The notes under the pieces: generated by a model
Database searches by the model: none
What the model was told of the DNA's origin: nothing
The model's input: the letters and a program-made list of their open reading frames with translations, nothing else
Position numbers and translations under genes: made by a program
NCBI RefSeq assembly: GCF_012933505.1
Contig: NZ_JABBNB010000001.1
Coordinates: forward strand, 310,001 to 374,000
Reading direction: 5' to 3'
Length of the DNA stretch: 64,000 bases
Source: Gordonia asplenii
GTDB taxonomy: Bacteria; Actinomycetota; Actinomycetes; Mycobacteriales; Mycobacteriaceae
Shown: piece by piece, positions 47,327 to 56,860 of the stretch
Layout of the letters: the number at the start of each line of letters is the position of its first letter
How positions within the stretch are numbered: the stretch's first letter is position 1

Positions 47327-48235
47327 GTGACTCTCGCCGTGCCCGACGCCGATTTCGCGTCCCACTTCTTCAAGGGACATGGAACCCAGAACGACTTCGT
47401 CATCCTCTACGATCCGGCCGCTGCGCTGGATCTGACCGTCGAGGCCGTCGCGGCACTGTGTGACCGGCAACGCGGCATCGGCGCCGATGGACTGCTGCGC
47501 GTTGCGCGGGCCGGCGAACTCGTCGCTCGCGGCGTGCTCGACGCCCATCCCGACGACGTCGCGCCGGAGGACTGGTTCATGGACTACCGCAACGCCGACG
47601 GCTCGATCGCGGAGATGTGCGGCAACGGTGTGCGGGTGTTCGCCCACTTCTGCCGGGCGGCCGGACTGGTGGAGTCGGACGTGTTCACCGTCGGATCGCG
47701 GGCGGGCGGGCGGGTCGTGACCGTCCACTCGTTCGACGATTCGGAAGCCGAGGTGAGCGTGTCGATGGGGCTCGCACGGCTGGGCGTCGAATCGTCGGCG
47801 CGGATCGACGGTGTCGACTATGCCGGTGTCGCCGTCGACGTCGGGAACCCGCACCTCGCCGCCGTCGTCGACGGGCTGAGTGTGCAACAGCTTGCCGCCC
47901 TTGACTTTTCGCGGGGCGCGTCCTTCGATGCCGAGGTATTTCCGCACGGGGTGAACGTCGAGGTGCTGACGGCGCCGGTCGCCCACGGAGCGGTGTTCGA
48001 CGCGTCGATGCGCGTCATCGAACGCGGCGTCGGGGAGACGCGTAGCTGCGGAACGGGTCTGGTCGCGGCGGCGGCAGCGGCGCTGCGGTCGATCGGCCGC
48101 GACACCGGTGAACTGCGACTGACGGTGCCCGGCGGGCAGGTGACGGTGACGATCGACGCCGCCGGTGCAACCCTGCGCGGCCCCTCGCGGCTGGTGGCGC
48201 GGGGCACGCTGATCGACGGCTGGCAGCGCGGGTAG
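47327..48235 (+). CDS. dapF: diaminopimelate epimerase
   Basis: A 302-residue PLP-independent racemase turning LL- to meso-diaminopimelate for peptidoglycan and lysine. The two catalytic cysteines are in [11 protein letters not shown] and [13 protein letters not shown]. Other motifs are [13 protein letters not shown] and [14 protein letters not shown] 47327 lies ten bases after miaA, giving the usual miaA-dapF-hflX order. Confidence 0.97.
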   Translation: MTLAVPDADFASHFFKGHGTQNDFVILYDPAAALDLTVEAVAALCDRQRGIGADGLLRVARAGELVARGVLDAHPDDVAPEDWFMDYRNADGSIAEMCGNGVRVFAHFCRAAGLVESDVFTVGSRAGGRVVTVHSFDDSEAEVSVSMGLARLGVESSARIDGVDYAGVAVDVGNPHLAAVVDGLSVQQLAALDFSRGASFDAEVFPHGVNVEVLTAPVAHGAVFDASMRVIERGVGETRSCGTGLVAAAAAALRSIGRDTGELRLTVPGGQVTVTIDAAGATLRGPSRLVARGTLIDGWQRG

Positions 48236-48297
48236 GGTGCGCGCTCGGCGTTATTGAGATGCGTCGCCTCAGTTGAGCGTGCCATCATGGAACGCAT

Positions 48298-49731
48298 ATG
48301 ACTGACACGAACGTCTCCGTACCCACCACCGGTGACCTGCAACTCGACGACCGCGCTTCGCTGCAACGCGTCGCCGGACTGTCCACCGAACTCACCGACG
48401 TCACCGAGGTCGAATACCGCCAACTCCGACTCGAACGAGTCGTGCTGGTCGGTGTGTGGACCCACGGGACACAAGCACAGGCCAACGCGGCGATGGCCGA
48501 ATTGGCGGCGCTCGCCGAAACTGCGGGATCGCAGGTACTCGACGCGCTGATCCAGCGCCGGTCCAAACCCGACTCGGCCACCTACATCGGCTCCGGCAAG
48601 GCCGGTGAACTGCGCGAGGTGGTCATCGCCACCGAAGCCGACACCGTCATCTGCGACGGCGAACTGACGCCCGCCCAACTGACCGCGCTGGAGAAGGTCG
48701 TCAAGGTCAAGGTGATCGATCGCACCGCGCTGATCCTCGACATCTTCGCCCAGCACGCCACCTCCCGCGAGGGCAAGGCCCAGGTGTCGCTGGCTCAGAT
48801 GGAATACATGCTGCCCCGACTGCGCGGCTGGGGCGAGTCGATGTCCCGGCAGGCCGGTGGCCGGGCCGGCAGCAACGGCGGCGTCGGCCTGCGCGGCCCG
48901 GGTGAGACCAAGATCGAGACCGATCGTCGTCGGATCCGCGAGCGGATGGCCAAGATGCGGCGCGAAATCCGTCTGATGAAGACCGCGCGCGTGGTGAAAC
49001 GCGCTGCGCGCCAACGTAACTCGGTACCAGCGCTGACCGTCGTCGGCTACACGAACGCGGGCAAGTCGTCGCTGGTGAACGCGATGACCGGCTCCGGCGT
49101 GCTGGTGCAGGACGCGCTGTTCGCCACCCTGGACCCGACGACGCGGCGGGCCAAACTCGACGACGGGCGAGTCGTCGTGTTCACCGACACCGTCGGGTTC
49201 GTGCGGCACCTGCCCACCCAGCTCGTCGAGGCGTTCCGCTCGACGCTGGAGGAGGCCGCCGACGCCGACCTGCTGCTGCACGTCGTCGACGGTGCCGACG
49301 AGTACCCGCTCGGCCAGATCACCGCGGTGCGTCAGGTGCTCAAAGAGATCGTCGGCGAGTCGTCGGGCGAGTCCGACACCGGTGCGTCGGGTGCGGTGCT
49401 GCCGCCCGAGCTGCTGGTGGTGAACAAGGTCGACGCGATGACGCCGGTGCAGATCACCGCGTTACGCGCGGCGCTGCCCGACGCCGTGTTCATCTCGGCG
49501 CGCACCGGTGCGGGACTGCCGGAACTCTTCGACCGCATCCGCGCGGCCCTGGGCAGCAACGACGTCGAACTGTATGTCTCGGTGCCGTTCGCGCGCGGCG
49601 ACCTGGTGTCGCGGATCCACGCCGAGGGCGAGGTGCTCGCAACCGACCACGACGTCGACGGGACGCGCATGCGGGTGCGGGTTCCCGTCGCGCTGGCGGG
49701 CGAGCTGCGGGAACTGATCGTCGGGGGATAG
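48298..49731 (+). CDS. hflX: GTPase HflX
   Basis: A 477-residue ribosome-associated GTPase that splits stalled ribosomes in stress. The N-terminal HflX domain has DALIQRRSKPDSATYIGSGKAGEL and a glycine-rich GRAGSNGGVGLRGPGETKIETDRRRIRERM loop. The G domain has VGYTNAGKSSLVNAMTG, DTVGFVRHLPTQLVEAF and NKVDAM. An insert rich in Ser/Gly (SSGESDTGASGA) precedes NKVD. Ends just before a very strong hairpin. Confidence 0.96.
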   Translation: MTDTNVSVPTTGDLQLDDRASLQRVAGLSTELTDVTEVEYRQLRLERVVLVGVWTHGTQAQANAAMAELAALAETAGSQVLDALIQRRSKPDSATYIGSGKAGELREVVIATEADTVICDGELTPAQLTALEKVVKVKVIDRTALILDIFAQHATSREGKAQVSLAQMEYMLPRLRGWGESMSRQAGGRAGSNGGVGLRGPGETKIETDRRRIRERMAKMRREIRLMKTARVVKRAARQRNSVPALTVVGYTNAGKSSLVNAMTGSGVLVQDALFATLDPTTRRAKLDDGRVVVFTDTVGFVRHLPTQLVEAFRSTLEEAADADLLLHVVDGADEYPLGQITAVRQVLKEIVGESSGESDTGASGAVLPPELLVVNKVDAMTPVQITALRAALPDAVFISARTGAGLPELFDRIRAALGSNDVELYVSVPFARGDLVSRIHAEGEVLATDHDVDGTRMRVRVPVALAGELRELIVGG

Positions 49732-49750
49732 CTTCGGAGCGGACCCGGCG

Positions 49751-49793
49751 ACGCCGATGCCCCCGACTCGATCAGAGTCGGGGGCATCGGCGT
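49751..49793. terminator. 19-bp perfect hairpin between hflX and ptsH
   Basis: The arm 49751-49769 (ACGCCGATGCCCCCGACTC) pairs perfectly with 49775-49793 around the 5-base loop GATCA. It lies between convergent genes and should stop both. Confidence 0.85.
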
Positions 49794-49804
49794 GATGAGC
49801 AGAC

Positions 49805-50065
49805 CTATTCGGCGTCGAGGTCGGCGGCGACCAGTTCGACGACCTTGGCCAGGGCGGCGTCGTCGTCGGAGCTGACGGTCACCTCGGTACCCTTCTCGGC
49901 GCCGAGGGTCATGATCAGCAGTGCCGAGCCGGCGTCTACCGGGTCTTCACCTTCGACCGCGAGGGTGACGTCGGCGCCGAGTTCGGCGACGGCTTCGGCG
50001 ATGATCGTCGCGGGGCGGGCGTGCAGGCCGACAGCGGATCCGACGGCGACTGTGGTCGATGGCAT
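49805..50065 (-). CDS. ptsH: phosphocarrier protein HPr
   Basis: An 86-residue protein carrying phosphate from Enzyme I to EIIA. The phosphorylated His15 is in GLHARPA. VDAGSALLIMTLGAEKGTEV corresponds to the region of the regulatory serine. ATG 50065 has AAAGGAG upstream. It is the last of the fruRKA-ptsH run, which together with ptsI gives a full PTS. Confidence 0.96.
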   Translation of the reverse strand: MPSTTVAVGSAVGLHARPATIIAEAVAELGADVTLAVEGEDPVDAGSALLIMTLGAEKGTEVTVSSDDDAALAKVVELVAADLDAE

Positions 50066-50150
50066 GAGCGTTCTCCTTTGAAATGTGGTGATTGATCTTA
50101 CGGGTGGGACGGGTGCGTCCGGTGGGTTATGGCTTCCGAGACGTGACGGC

Positions 50151-52232
50151 TCAGGCGATGGCGGCTTCCAGCTCGGCCTCTTCCTGCGGATTGCGAGCGG
50201 CGTGGAAGGACTTCGCCGCGACGACAGCCACGCATCCGACGACCACACCGATGGCCAGTGCCAGCAGGAACAGCGGCCAGGTGCCGTTCATCGCGAAGAA
50301 GACGAAGATGCCGCCGTGCGGAGCCTGCAGCTGGACACCGAAGGCCATGATCAGCGCGCCGGTGGTGGCCCCGCCCAGCATCATCGAGGGAATGACGCGC
50401 AGTGGGTCGGCCGCGGCGAACGGAATGGCGCCCTCGGAGATGAACGCCGCGCCGAGCAGCCAGGCAGCTTTGCCGTTCTCCCGCTCGACCTCGGTGAACA
50501 GCTTGGGACGCAACACCGTTGCGAGTGCCAGGGCGAGCGGCGGCAGCATTCCGGCTGCCATCACCGCGGCCATGATCTCCAGCTGCGGCACTCCGCCGAT
50601 GGCGAGCCCCGTGGTGGCGAACAGGTATGCGGCCTTGTTGACCGGGCCACCCAGGTCGAAGCACATCATCAGGCCGAGCACGATGCCGAGGATGATCTTG
50701 GAGCTGCCCGACATCGAGTTGAGTGCGTCGGTCATCTCGGTGGTCACCCAGGCGAGCGGCTTGCCGAGGAGCATGAACATCAGACCGCCGACGACCATCG
50801 ATGCGAACAGCGGGATGATGACGACCGGTTGCAGGCCACGTGCCCACTGCGGCAACGGGATTCGTGACAGCCAGAGCGCGACGACACCGGCCAGCACACC
50901 GCCGACCAGACCGCCGATGAAGCTGGCGCCGACCGCGACGGACACGAGTCCGGCGACGAAACCGGGTGCGATACCCGGACGATCGGCGATGGCGAAGGCG
51001 ATGTAACCGGACAGGACGGGCACCAACATGCCCATTGCCAGTGCGCCGACGGCGAAGGACACGCCACCGAGGTACTGCATGAGGCCGCCCGCGGGGAGAT
51101 CCCAGAGACTGTTGTGCAGGGCGATGAATGCGCCGTCGGACAGCGTCTTGGACGAATCGAGGGTCTTGTTGGCGATCTGATAGCCCGCGAGCAGGAAGCC
51201 CAGCGCGATCAGCAGACCGCCGGCCGCGACGAACGGGATCATGTAACTGACGCCGGTCATCAGGGCCTGCCGGAGCTGGCCGCCGAGTCCGACGTTGTCC
51301 GAGCCGGTGGTCTCCTCCGACGCCGAGGCGTCTCCGCCCACGACCGCGGCGTTCGGATTCGTCGACGCCGCGACGGCTTCGGCGATCATCTTGTCGGGTT
51401 CGTTGATGGCGCGTTTGACGCCCGAGGCGATCACCGGTTTGCCGGCGAACCGTTCACGGCCCTTCACCCCGACGTCGGTGGCGAAGATGACGGCGTCGGC
51501 GTCGGCGATGGTCTGCGCCGACATCGGTGTGGTGGCCGACGACCCCTGGGTCTCGACGACGAAGTCGACGTCGGCGCGCTCGGCGGCGTATTTGAGTGCG
51601 TCGGCCGCCATGTAGGTGTGCGCGATGCCGGTGGGGCAGGCGGTGATCGCGACGACGCGTGGACGTGCGGCCGTTGCGCCGTTCTTCTCCAGGCTTGCCG
51701 GTACTGCCGCGGCTGCGGGAGCAGCCGCCTCGGCGGGCTTGGCGGCGGCCTTGGGCTTGGGCTTGATGGCCTCACCGACGAGCTCGACGATGCGGTCCGC
51801 GTCGGGCGCCTCGCGCAGCGCGGCGACGAAGTCCGGCCGGACCAGTGCACGGGCCAATGAGCTGAGCAGCTTCATGTGCTCGCTGCCGCCCTCGGGAGCT
51901 GCGATGAGGAAGACGATGTCGGCGTCGCCGTCCGGGCCGCCGAAGTCGACCTTCTTCGACAGTCGGGCCATCGCCAGGCTGGCCGCGGTGACCGACGCCG
52001 AGCGAGCGTGCGGGATGGCGATGCCGCCGGGCAGGCCGGTGGCCGACTTGGCTTCGCGCGCCATCGCCGCGGCGATGAGGTCGGCGGCGTCGGTGGTGCG
52101 GCCCTGATCGGCGAGAAGTCCGGTGAGCCGGGTGATCACGGCCTCGTTGGAGTCGCCTGCGTCGGCGTCGAGGATCACCGTCTCGGTGGTGATGATCTGC
52201 GGCGTCTGCGCGCCGGAGTCGTGCGTGGTCAT
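50151..52232 (-). CDS. fruA: PTS fructose transporter EIIABC
   Basis: A 693-residue fusion: EIIA (about 1-155; His75 in IAIPHARS), an Ala/Pro/Lys linker, EIIB (about 190-290; Cys199 in ITACPTGIAHTYMAA) and membrane EIIC (about 330-680; ten hydrophobic segments, with NGTWPLFLLALAIG near the end). It imports fructose as fructose-1-phosphate. ATG 52232 was chosen at the start of the EIIA domain. fruK lies upstream and ptsH downstream. Confidence 0.95.
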   Translation of the reverse strand: MTTHDSGAQTPQIITTETVILDADAGDSNEAVITRLTGLLADQGRTTDAADLIAAAMAREAKSATGLPGGIAIPHARSASVTAASLAMARLSKKVDFGGPDGDADIVFLIAAPEGGSEHMKLLSSLARALVRPDFVAALREAPDADRIVELVGEAIKPKPKAAAKPAEAAAPAAAAVPASLEKNGATAARPRVVAITACPTGIAHTYMAADALKYAAERADVDFVVETQGSSATTPMSAQTIADADAVIFATDVGVKGRERFAGKPVIASGVKRAINEPDKMIAEAVAASTNPNAAVVGGDASASEETTGSDNVGLGGQLRQALMTGVSYMIPFVAAGGLLIALGFLLAGYQIANKTLDSSKTLSDGAFIALHNSLWDLPAGGLMQYLGGVSFAVGALAMGMLVPVLSGYIAFAIADRPGIAPGFVAGLVSVAVGASFIGGLVGGVLAGVVALWLSRIPLPQWARGLQPVVIIPLFASMVVGGLMFMLLGKPLAWVTTEMTDALNSMSGSSKIILGIVLGLMMCFDLGGPVNKAAYLFATTGLAIGGVPQLEIMAAVMAAGMLPPLALALATVLRPKLFTEVERENGKAAWLLGAAFISEGAIPFAAADPLRVIPSMMLGGATTGALIMAFGVQLQAPHGGIFVFFAMNGTWPLFLLALAIGVVVGCVAVVAAKSFHAARNPQEEAELEAAIA

Positions 52233-52288
52233 TGACGAGCCATTTCTGTGTGGGGGCGGTGGGTGGGGCGGGTGGATGGATACGAACG

Positions 52289-53251
52289 CTAGGCGGGGGT
52301 GGGCAGGGCGATCTCGGCGATCTGGATATCGTCGAGATTGAGATCGGACGGCGACGGCGGTTGGGTGCCGGGGAGGGCGGCCGCGGCGGACCCGTAGGCG
52401 ACCGCCCGGCGCAGGCGCTCGGCGGGCTCGGCGCCCGCCAGCTCGGCGAGCAGGTAGCCGGCGAGCGAGGCATCGCCCGCACCGACGGTGCTGCGCGGCA
52501 CGATCGGCGGCGGCGTCGCCGACCACGACGCGGTGGTGGTGGTCAGCAATGCCCCGGCCGCTCCCAGGGTGGTCAGGATCGTGCCGCCGGTGCGTTGCGC
52601 GAGCAGCAGCGACGCAGCCACGGCGGGTCCGAAGTCACCGGCCTGCGCTGCGGCCTCGATGGCGGGGCCGTCGCCGCCGACGAGTTCGGCGAGTTCGTCG
52701 GCATTGGGTTTGAGGAGGTCGGCGCCGGGTTGCGCGACCGCGGCCAACGGCGCTCCGGAGGTGTCGACGGCGATCTTGCAGCCGTGCGGCTTGAGTGCGG
52801 CGACGAGTCGGGCGTACCAGTCAGCGGGCAGTCCGGGCGGCAGTGACCCGCACAGGGCCACCCAGCTCGCGCCGGGAGCATTGGCGACGATCTCCTCGGC
52901 GAGCGCGGTCGCGGTCGCGTCGTCGAGCACCGCGCCGGCGGCGTTGATCTTGGTGGTGGTGCCGTCTGGGTCGACGACGGTCAGGTTGGAGCGGACGTCG
53001 GCTCCGACGTCGGTGGCGCGGTAGGGCAGCCGTACCGAGTCGAGCAGACCCAGCATCGGATCGTCGCTGCGTGCGGGCAGGATGGCGAGGGTGGCGACGT
53101 CGGCGCCCGCGGCGACACGTGCCACGTTGACACCCTTGCCGCCGGCTTCGATGCGCGTCGCGGCGGCACGCTGTACGGCGCCGTGGCGAAGCGGAGCCTC
53201 CAGCTCGACGGTGCGGTCGATGCTCGGGTTGGCGGTCACGGTGAGGATCAT
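52289..53251 (-). CDS. fruK: 1-phosphofructokinase
   Basis: A 320-residue PfkB-family kinase that phosphorylates fructose-1-phosphate to the bisphosphate. NPSIDRTVEL, IEAGGKGVNVARVAA, KPNADELAELVG and the anion-hole signature STVGAGDASLAGYL (catalytic Asp) are all present. Its ATG overlaps the fruR stop by four bases, so the two are cotranscribed. Confidence 0.95.
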   Translation of the reverse strand: MILTVTANPSIDRTVELEAPLRHGAVQRAAATRIEAGGKGVNVARVAAGADVATLAILPARSDDPMLGLLDSVRLPYRATDVGADVRSNLTVVDPDGTTTKINAAGAVLDDATATALAEEIVANAPGASWVALCGSLPPGLPADWYARLVAALKPHGCKIAVDTSGAPLAAVAQPGADLLKPNADELAELVGGDGPAIEAAAQAGDFGPAVAASLLLAQRTGGTILTTLGAAGALLTTTTASWSATPPPIVPRSTVGAGDASLAGYLLAELAGAEPAERLRRAVAYGSAAAALPGTQPPSPSDLNLDDIQIAEIALPTPA

Positions 53252-54021
53252 GCGGTAACGACCTCGATTCCTTGTTCGGTGTAGAGCGACACGGTTGCCG
53301 GGTCCGCGCCGGCGTCGGTGACGATGACGTCGACCGCGGACAGGGGAGCGAAGGACACGACGTCGTCGAGCCCGAACTTCGATGAATCAGCGAGCACCAC
53401 AACACGATTGGCGCACGAGACCATCGCCGATTTCACCGCGGCCTCGTCGGGGTCGGGAGTGGAGAGTCCGCGTCCGAGGCTGATCCCATTGGTCCCGATG
53501 AAGGCCACCGACACCCGCAACCGGTTGATCGCGGCGACGGTGTCGGCGCCGACGCTGGCTTGGGTCAGGCCACGCAGCCGTCCGCCGATCAGGTGCAGAT
53601 TCACCGTCGTCAGCTTGGACAGTGTCGCGGCCACGCCGAGTGCGTTGGTGGCGATGGTGAGCTCGCGGTGGTCGGTGAGCGCACGAGCGGCCTGATATGT
53701 GGTGGTGCCGGCGTCGAACAGGACCGAACCGCCGGCCGGGGGCAGGAAGCGTTGCGCGGCGGCACCGATGGCTGCCTTGGCCTCGCTGTATTCGGCGATG
53801 CGCTGGGCCAGCGGGCGTTCGCCGCCGTCGAGCGTGGACAGGCTCGGATCGACGGCGCCCCCGTGCACGCGGTGCACGTGACCCGCGCGCTCGAGTACGG
53901 CGAGGTCGCGGCGGATGGTCTCGCCGGTGACGTCGAACTTGGCGGCCAGGTCGATCACCGACACCCGGCCGGTGTCGCGGACCGCTGCGGCGATTGCTTC
54001 GTGGCGTTCGGCGGCGTACAT
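53248..54021 (-). CDS. fruR: DeoR-family regulator of the fructose PTS (FruR)
   Basis: A 257-residue DeoR repressor. Winged helix: RHEAIAAAVRDTGRVSVIDLAAKFDVTGETIRRDLAVLERAGHVHRVHGGA. The sugar-phosphate sensor domain has FDAGTTTYQAA, GTNGISLGRGLSTPD and DSSKFGLDDV. Being first in the fruR-fruK-fruA-ptsH run and divergent from ptsI, it likely represses both and responds to fructose-1-phosphate. Confidence 0.9.
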   Translation of the reverse strand: MYAAERHEAIAAAVRDTGRVSVIDLAAKFDVTGETIRRDLAVLERAGHVHRVHGGAVDPSLSTLDGGERPLAQRIAEYSEAKAAIGAAAQRFLPPAGGSVLFDAGTTTYQAARALTDHRELTIATNALGVAATLSKLTTVNLHLIGGRLRGLTQASVGADTVAAINRLRVSVAFIGTNGISLGRGLSTPDPDEAAVKSAMVSCANRVVVLADSSKFGLDDVVSFAPLSAVDVIVTDAGADPATVSLYTEQGIEVVTA

Positions 54022-54115
54022 CCTGCTGGCCTCCTTTCGTCTGTGTCTACAGGTGGATTTCTGTGGATTCCGTTGGGTTGCGATGTTGATATATTTGGTT
54101 TTACTCCCGAGTGTG

Positions 54116-54143
54116 TTGACAAGTCAAGCTTTTCTCGTAATCT
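54116..54143 (+). promoter_or_regulatory. ptsI promoter with overlapping palindrome
   Basis: TTGACA (54116-54121), 16 bases, TAATCT (54138-54143) form a good housekeeping promoter. TTGAC-AA-GTCAA (54116-54127) is an inverted repeat over the -35 box and a candidate FruR operator. Two GTGGATT copies near 54052-54068 lie closer to fruR. Confidence 0.5.
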
Positions 54144-54178
54144 GAATCACACAAGTTACTCGATGAAAGGTAAGTCTC

Positions 54179-55843
54179 GTGGCGGACACTCTCCAGCAGC
54201 TGACCGGAACCCCGGTCGTTTCAGGTATCGCGTACGGGCCGGCCATCTGGCCGGGCGCGCGCCCGGAATTCGCGCCGTCGTCGGCGGAACTGCCCGACGC
54301 CGACCGCGCGGGCGAAGTGGAGCGTTTCATCGCCGCGGCGGCCGACGTCGCCACCCGGCTGCGCGAGCGAGCGTCGGCCAGTTCCGGTGTGGCCGCCGAG
54401 GTGCTCAGTGCGACGGCGGGCCTGGCCGAGGATCGCGGCTGGCTGTCCGCGGCACGCAAGCTGATCACCGCGGGCACGCCGGCCGCGGACGCCGCCGTCG
54501 CCGCGACCCAGCAGTTCGCGGACCTGTTCACCAAGCTCGGCGGGCTGATGGCCGAGCGGGTCACCGACCTCAACGACGTGCGCGACCGCGTGCTGGCCGC
54601 GTTGTCGGGATCACCGGAACCCGGTGTGCCCGTACCGGATTCGCCGTCGGTGCTGTTCGCCGACGACCTCGCCCCGGCCGATACCGCGGGGCTCGATCCC
54701 GAGCTGGTGATCGCTCTGGTCACCCGGCTCGGCGGGCCGACCAGCCACACCGCGATCATCGCGCGTCAACTCGGCATCCCGTGCATCGTCGCCGTCGGCG
54801 ACCTCGCATCCATCGAGGCGGGCACCCAGGTGTTGGTCGACGGCACCGCGGGCACGATCGTCGTCGAGCCCGAGCCGGAATCGGCGCGCGACGCCGCCGC
54901 GAAGTGGCGGGTGCAGGCCGAGCTGGTCGCCGGATGGGCCGGTCCCGGACGCACTGCCGACGGGCACGACGTCGACATCCTCGCCAACGTCGCCGACGGT
55001 GCGTCGGCGCGCGCGGCGTCGTCGAAGCCGGTGGCCGGAATCGGGCTGTTTCGCACCGAGCTCGCGTTCCTCGACCGCGCCACCGCACCGACCGTGCAGG
55101 AGCAGGCGGCCAGCTACCGTGAGGTCTTCGACGCGTTCAGCGGGCACAAGGTGGTGATTCGGACGCTCGACGCCGGGTCGGACAAGCCGATGAAGTTCGT
55201 CGACAGCCCCGACGAGGCCAACCCGGCGCTCGGCGTGCGCGGCAACCGCATCGCCGACGCCCAGCCCGAACTGCGCGACACCCAGCTCGACGCCATCGCG
55301 GCGGCGGTCGCCGACACCGACGCCGACGTGTGGGTGATGGCCCCGATGATCGCGACCGTCGCCGAAGCGCGTGAGTTCGCGGGTCTGGCTCGTGCGCGTG
55401 GGCTCAAGGCGGGGGTGATGATCGAGGTGCCCGCGGCCGCGTTGCTCGCGCCGCAGGTCCTCGCGGAGGTGGACTTCGTCTCGATCGGCACCAACGACCT
55501 CACCCAGTACACGATGGCCGCCGACCGGATGTCGGCCGAGCTGGCCGCACTGACTGATCCGTGGCAACCGGCCGTGCTGTCGCTGGTGTCGATGGTCGCC
55601 GCGGCCGGACGCGCCGCGGGCAAGCCGGTCGGCGTGTGCGGTGAGGCCGCCGCCGATCCACTGCTGGCGTGTGTGCTGGTGGGCCTGGGGGTGACGTCGT
55701 TGTCGAGTGCGCCGGTCGCGGCGGCGGCGGTGGGCGCTCGACTCGGGCAGGTCACGCTGGCCCAGTGCGAGGCTGCCGCGAGCGCGGCGTTGGCGACGTC
55801 GGATCCTGCCGCGGCACGGGCCGCGGCCGGGGCCCAGGTGTAG
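54179..55843 (+). CDS. ptsI: phosphoenolpyruvate-protein phosphotransferase (Enzyme I)
   Basis: A 554-residue enzyme starting the PTS phosphate chain from PEP to HPr. The phosphorylated His190 is in LGGPTSHTAIIAR. Further sites are GIGLFRTELAFLDR, VIRTLDAGSDKPMKF, DFVSIGTNDLTQYTMAADR and VGVCGEAAADP (catalytic Cys). GTG 54179 with AAAGG upstream. Divergent from fruR. Confidence 0.97.
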   Translation: MADTLQQLTGTPVVSGIAYGPAIWPGARPEFAPSSAELPDADRAGEVERFIAAAADVATRLRERASASSGVAAEVLSATAGLAEDRGWLSAARKLITAGTPAADAAVAATQQFADLFTKLGGLMAERVTDLNDVRDRVLAALSGSPEPGVPVPDSPSVLFADDLAPADTAGLDPELVIALVTRLGGPTSHTAIIARQLGIPCIVAVGDLASIEAGTQVLVDGTAGTIVVEPEPESARDAAAKWRVQAELVAGWAGPGRTADGHDVDILANVADGASARAASSKPVAGIGLFRTELAFLDRATAPTVQEQAASYREVFDAFSGHKVVIRTLDAGSDKPMKFVDSPDEANPALGVRGNRIADAQPELRDTQLDAIAAAVADTDADVWVMAPMIATVAEAREFAGLARARGLKAGVMIEVPAAALLAPQVLAEVDFVSIGTNDLTQYTMAADRMSAELAALTDPWQPAVLSLVSMVAAAGRAAGKPVGVCGEAAADPLLACVLVGLGVTSLSSAPVAAAAVGARLGQVTLAQCEAAASAALATSDPAAARAAAGAQV

Positions 55844-55857
55844 CGCGGCAGGCAGAG

Positions 55858-55898
55858 GGCCCGGGTCCGGCACCGTCTCTCGGTGTCGGACCCGGGCC
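55858..55898. terminator. 18-bp hairpin between ptsI and lexA
   Basis: The arm 55858-55875 pairs with 55881-55898 around the loop TCTCT, with a single G-T wobble. It sits between convergent genes. Confidence 0.8.
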
Positions 55899-55916
55899 GT
55901 TGGGGATGGCGGCCGC

Positions 55917-56657
55917 CTAGACGCGGCGCAGGATCGTGACGACCTTGCCGAGGATGGTGGCGTCGTCACCGGGGATCGGCTCGAACATGACGTTGTGCGG
56001 CATCAGCCACACGTGACCGCGTTTGCGTTTGAAGGTCTTGACGGTGGCCTCGCCGTCGATCATCGCTGCGACGATGTCGCCGTTCTCGGCGACGTTCTGT
56101 TGGCGTACCACCACCCAGTCCCCGTCGCAGATGGCGGCGTCGATCATCGACTCGCCGACAACCCGCAGCAGAAACAGTGCGCCGTCTCCGACGAGCTCAC
56201 GGGGGAGCGGGAAGACGTCTTCGACGGCCTCCTCGGCGAGGATCGGGCCACCTGCGGCGATGCGTCCGAGAACTGGTACGAAGGTCGGCGTGGGCATCGT
56301 CGCGACACCGCCGAAGGGTGAATCTCCCGACGGGCCGGGCTCGTTGTCTTGGATGTTGACCGCGCGCGGACGGTTGTGGTCGCGGCGCAGGAGGCCCTTG
56401 CGTTCGAGTGTGCGCAATTGGTGGGCGACCGAGGAGGTCGAGGTGAGTCCGACGGCATCACCGATCTCGCGGATGCTCGGGGGATAGCCGCGCATGCGGA
56501 CCGACTTGCGGATGAATTCCAGTACCGCGCGCTGGCGCGCGGTGAGCGTCGCCTCGACGGATTCGACCAGGTTCTCGTCGAGTGCGGCGGTCGAATCGGG
56601 CCCGCTCGCCGGCTCCCGGCGCCCGTTGGAATCGTCCGACGGTCCCTGATCAGTCAT
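55917..56657 (-). CDS. lexA: LexA repressor
   Basis: A 246-residue SOS repressor. The winged helix has [31 protein letters not shown]. The self-cleavage bond is Ala135-Gly136 in GRIAAGGP. The catalytic serine is Ser170 (GESMID) and the lysine Lys207 (ATVKTFK). The N-terminal 30 residues (including EPASGPDST) are a variable extension. RecA filaments stimulate cleavage. SOS boxes in the upstream gap imply autoregulation. Confidence 0.98.
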   Translation of the reverse strand: MTDQGPSDDSNGRREPASGPDSTAALDENLVESVEATLTARQRAVLEFIRKSVRMRGYPPSIREIGDAVGLTSTSSVAHQLRTLERKGLLRRDHNRPRAVNIQDNEPGPSGDSPFGGVATMPTPTFVPVLGRIAAGGPILAEEAVEDVFPLPRELVGDGALFLLRVVGESMIDAAICDGDWVVVRQQNVAENGDIVAAMIDGEATVKTFKRKRGHVWLMPHNVMFEPIPGDDATILGKVVTILRRV

Positions 56658-56759
56658 CGACTGGTGTCCTCTCTGTTGGTGTCGCGGCCGCCACGGTAGT
56701 TCCCGCGTGTGGGGTTCCTGGGGTCTCTGGTACCAAAATAGCCCAGCCGAGCTGGACTT

Positions 56760-56775
56760 TCAAACATTTGTTCGA
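56760..56775. promoter_or_regulatory. SOS box 1 (lexA side)
   Basis: TCAAAC-ATTT-GTTCGA differs at one position from TCGAAC-N4-GTTCGA. It is about 100 bases from the lexA start. Confidence 0.75.
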
Positions 56776-56812
56776 GATGTCGCGAGACTTTGTCGGTGGG
56801 TCGTGCTAGAAA

Positions 56813-56843
56813 TCGAACATAAGTTCATCGAACATAGGCTCGT
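56813..56843. promoter_or_regulatory. SOS boxes 2 and 3 (LysM-gene side)
   Basis: TCGAAC-ATAA-GTTCAT at 56813-56828 is a good box. TCGAAC-ATAG-GCTCGT at 56828-56843 is a second, weaker one sharing one base. Both lie within 50 bases of the LysM gene start. Confidence 0.7.
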
Positions 56844-56860
56844 ACACCTAGGAGGACACC

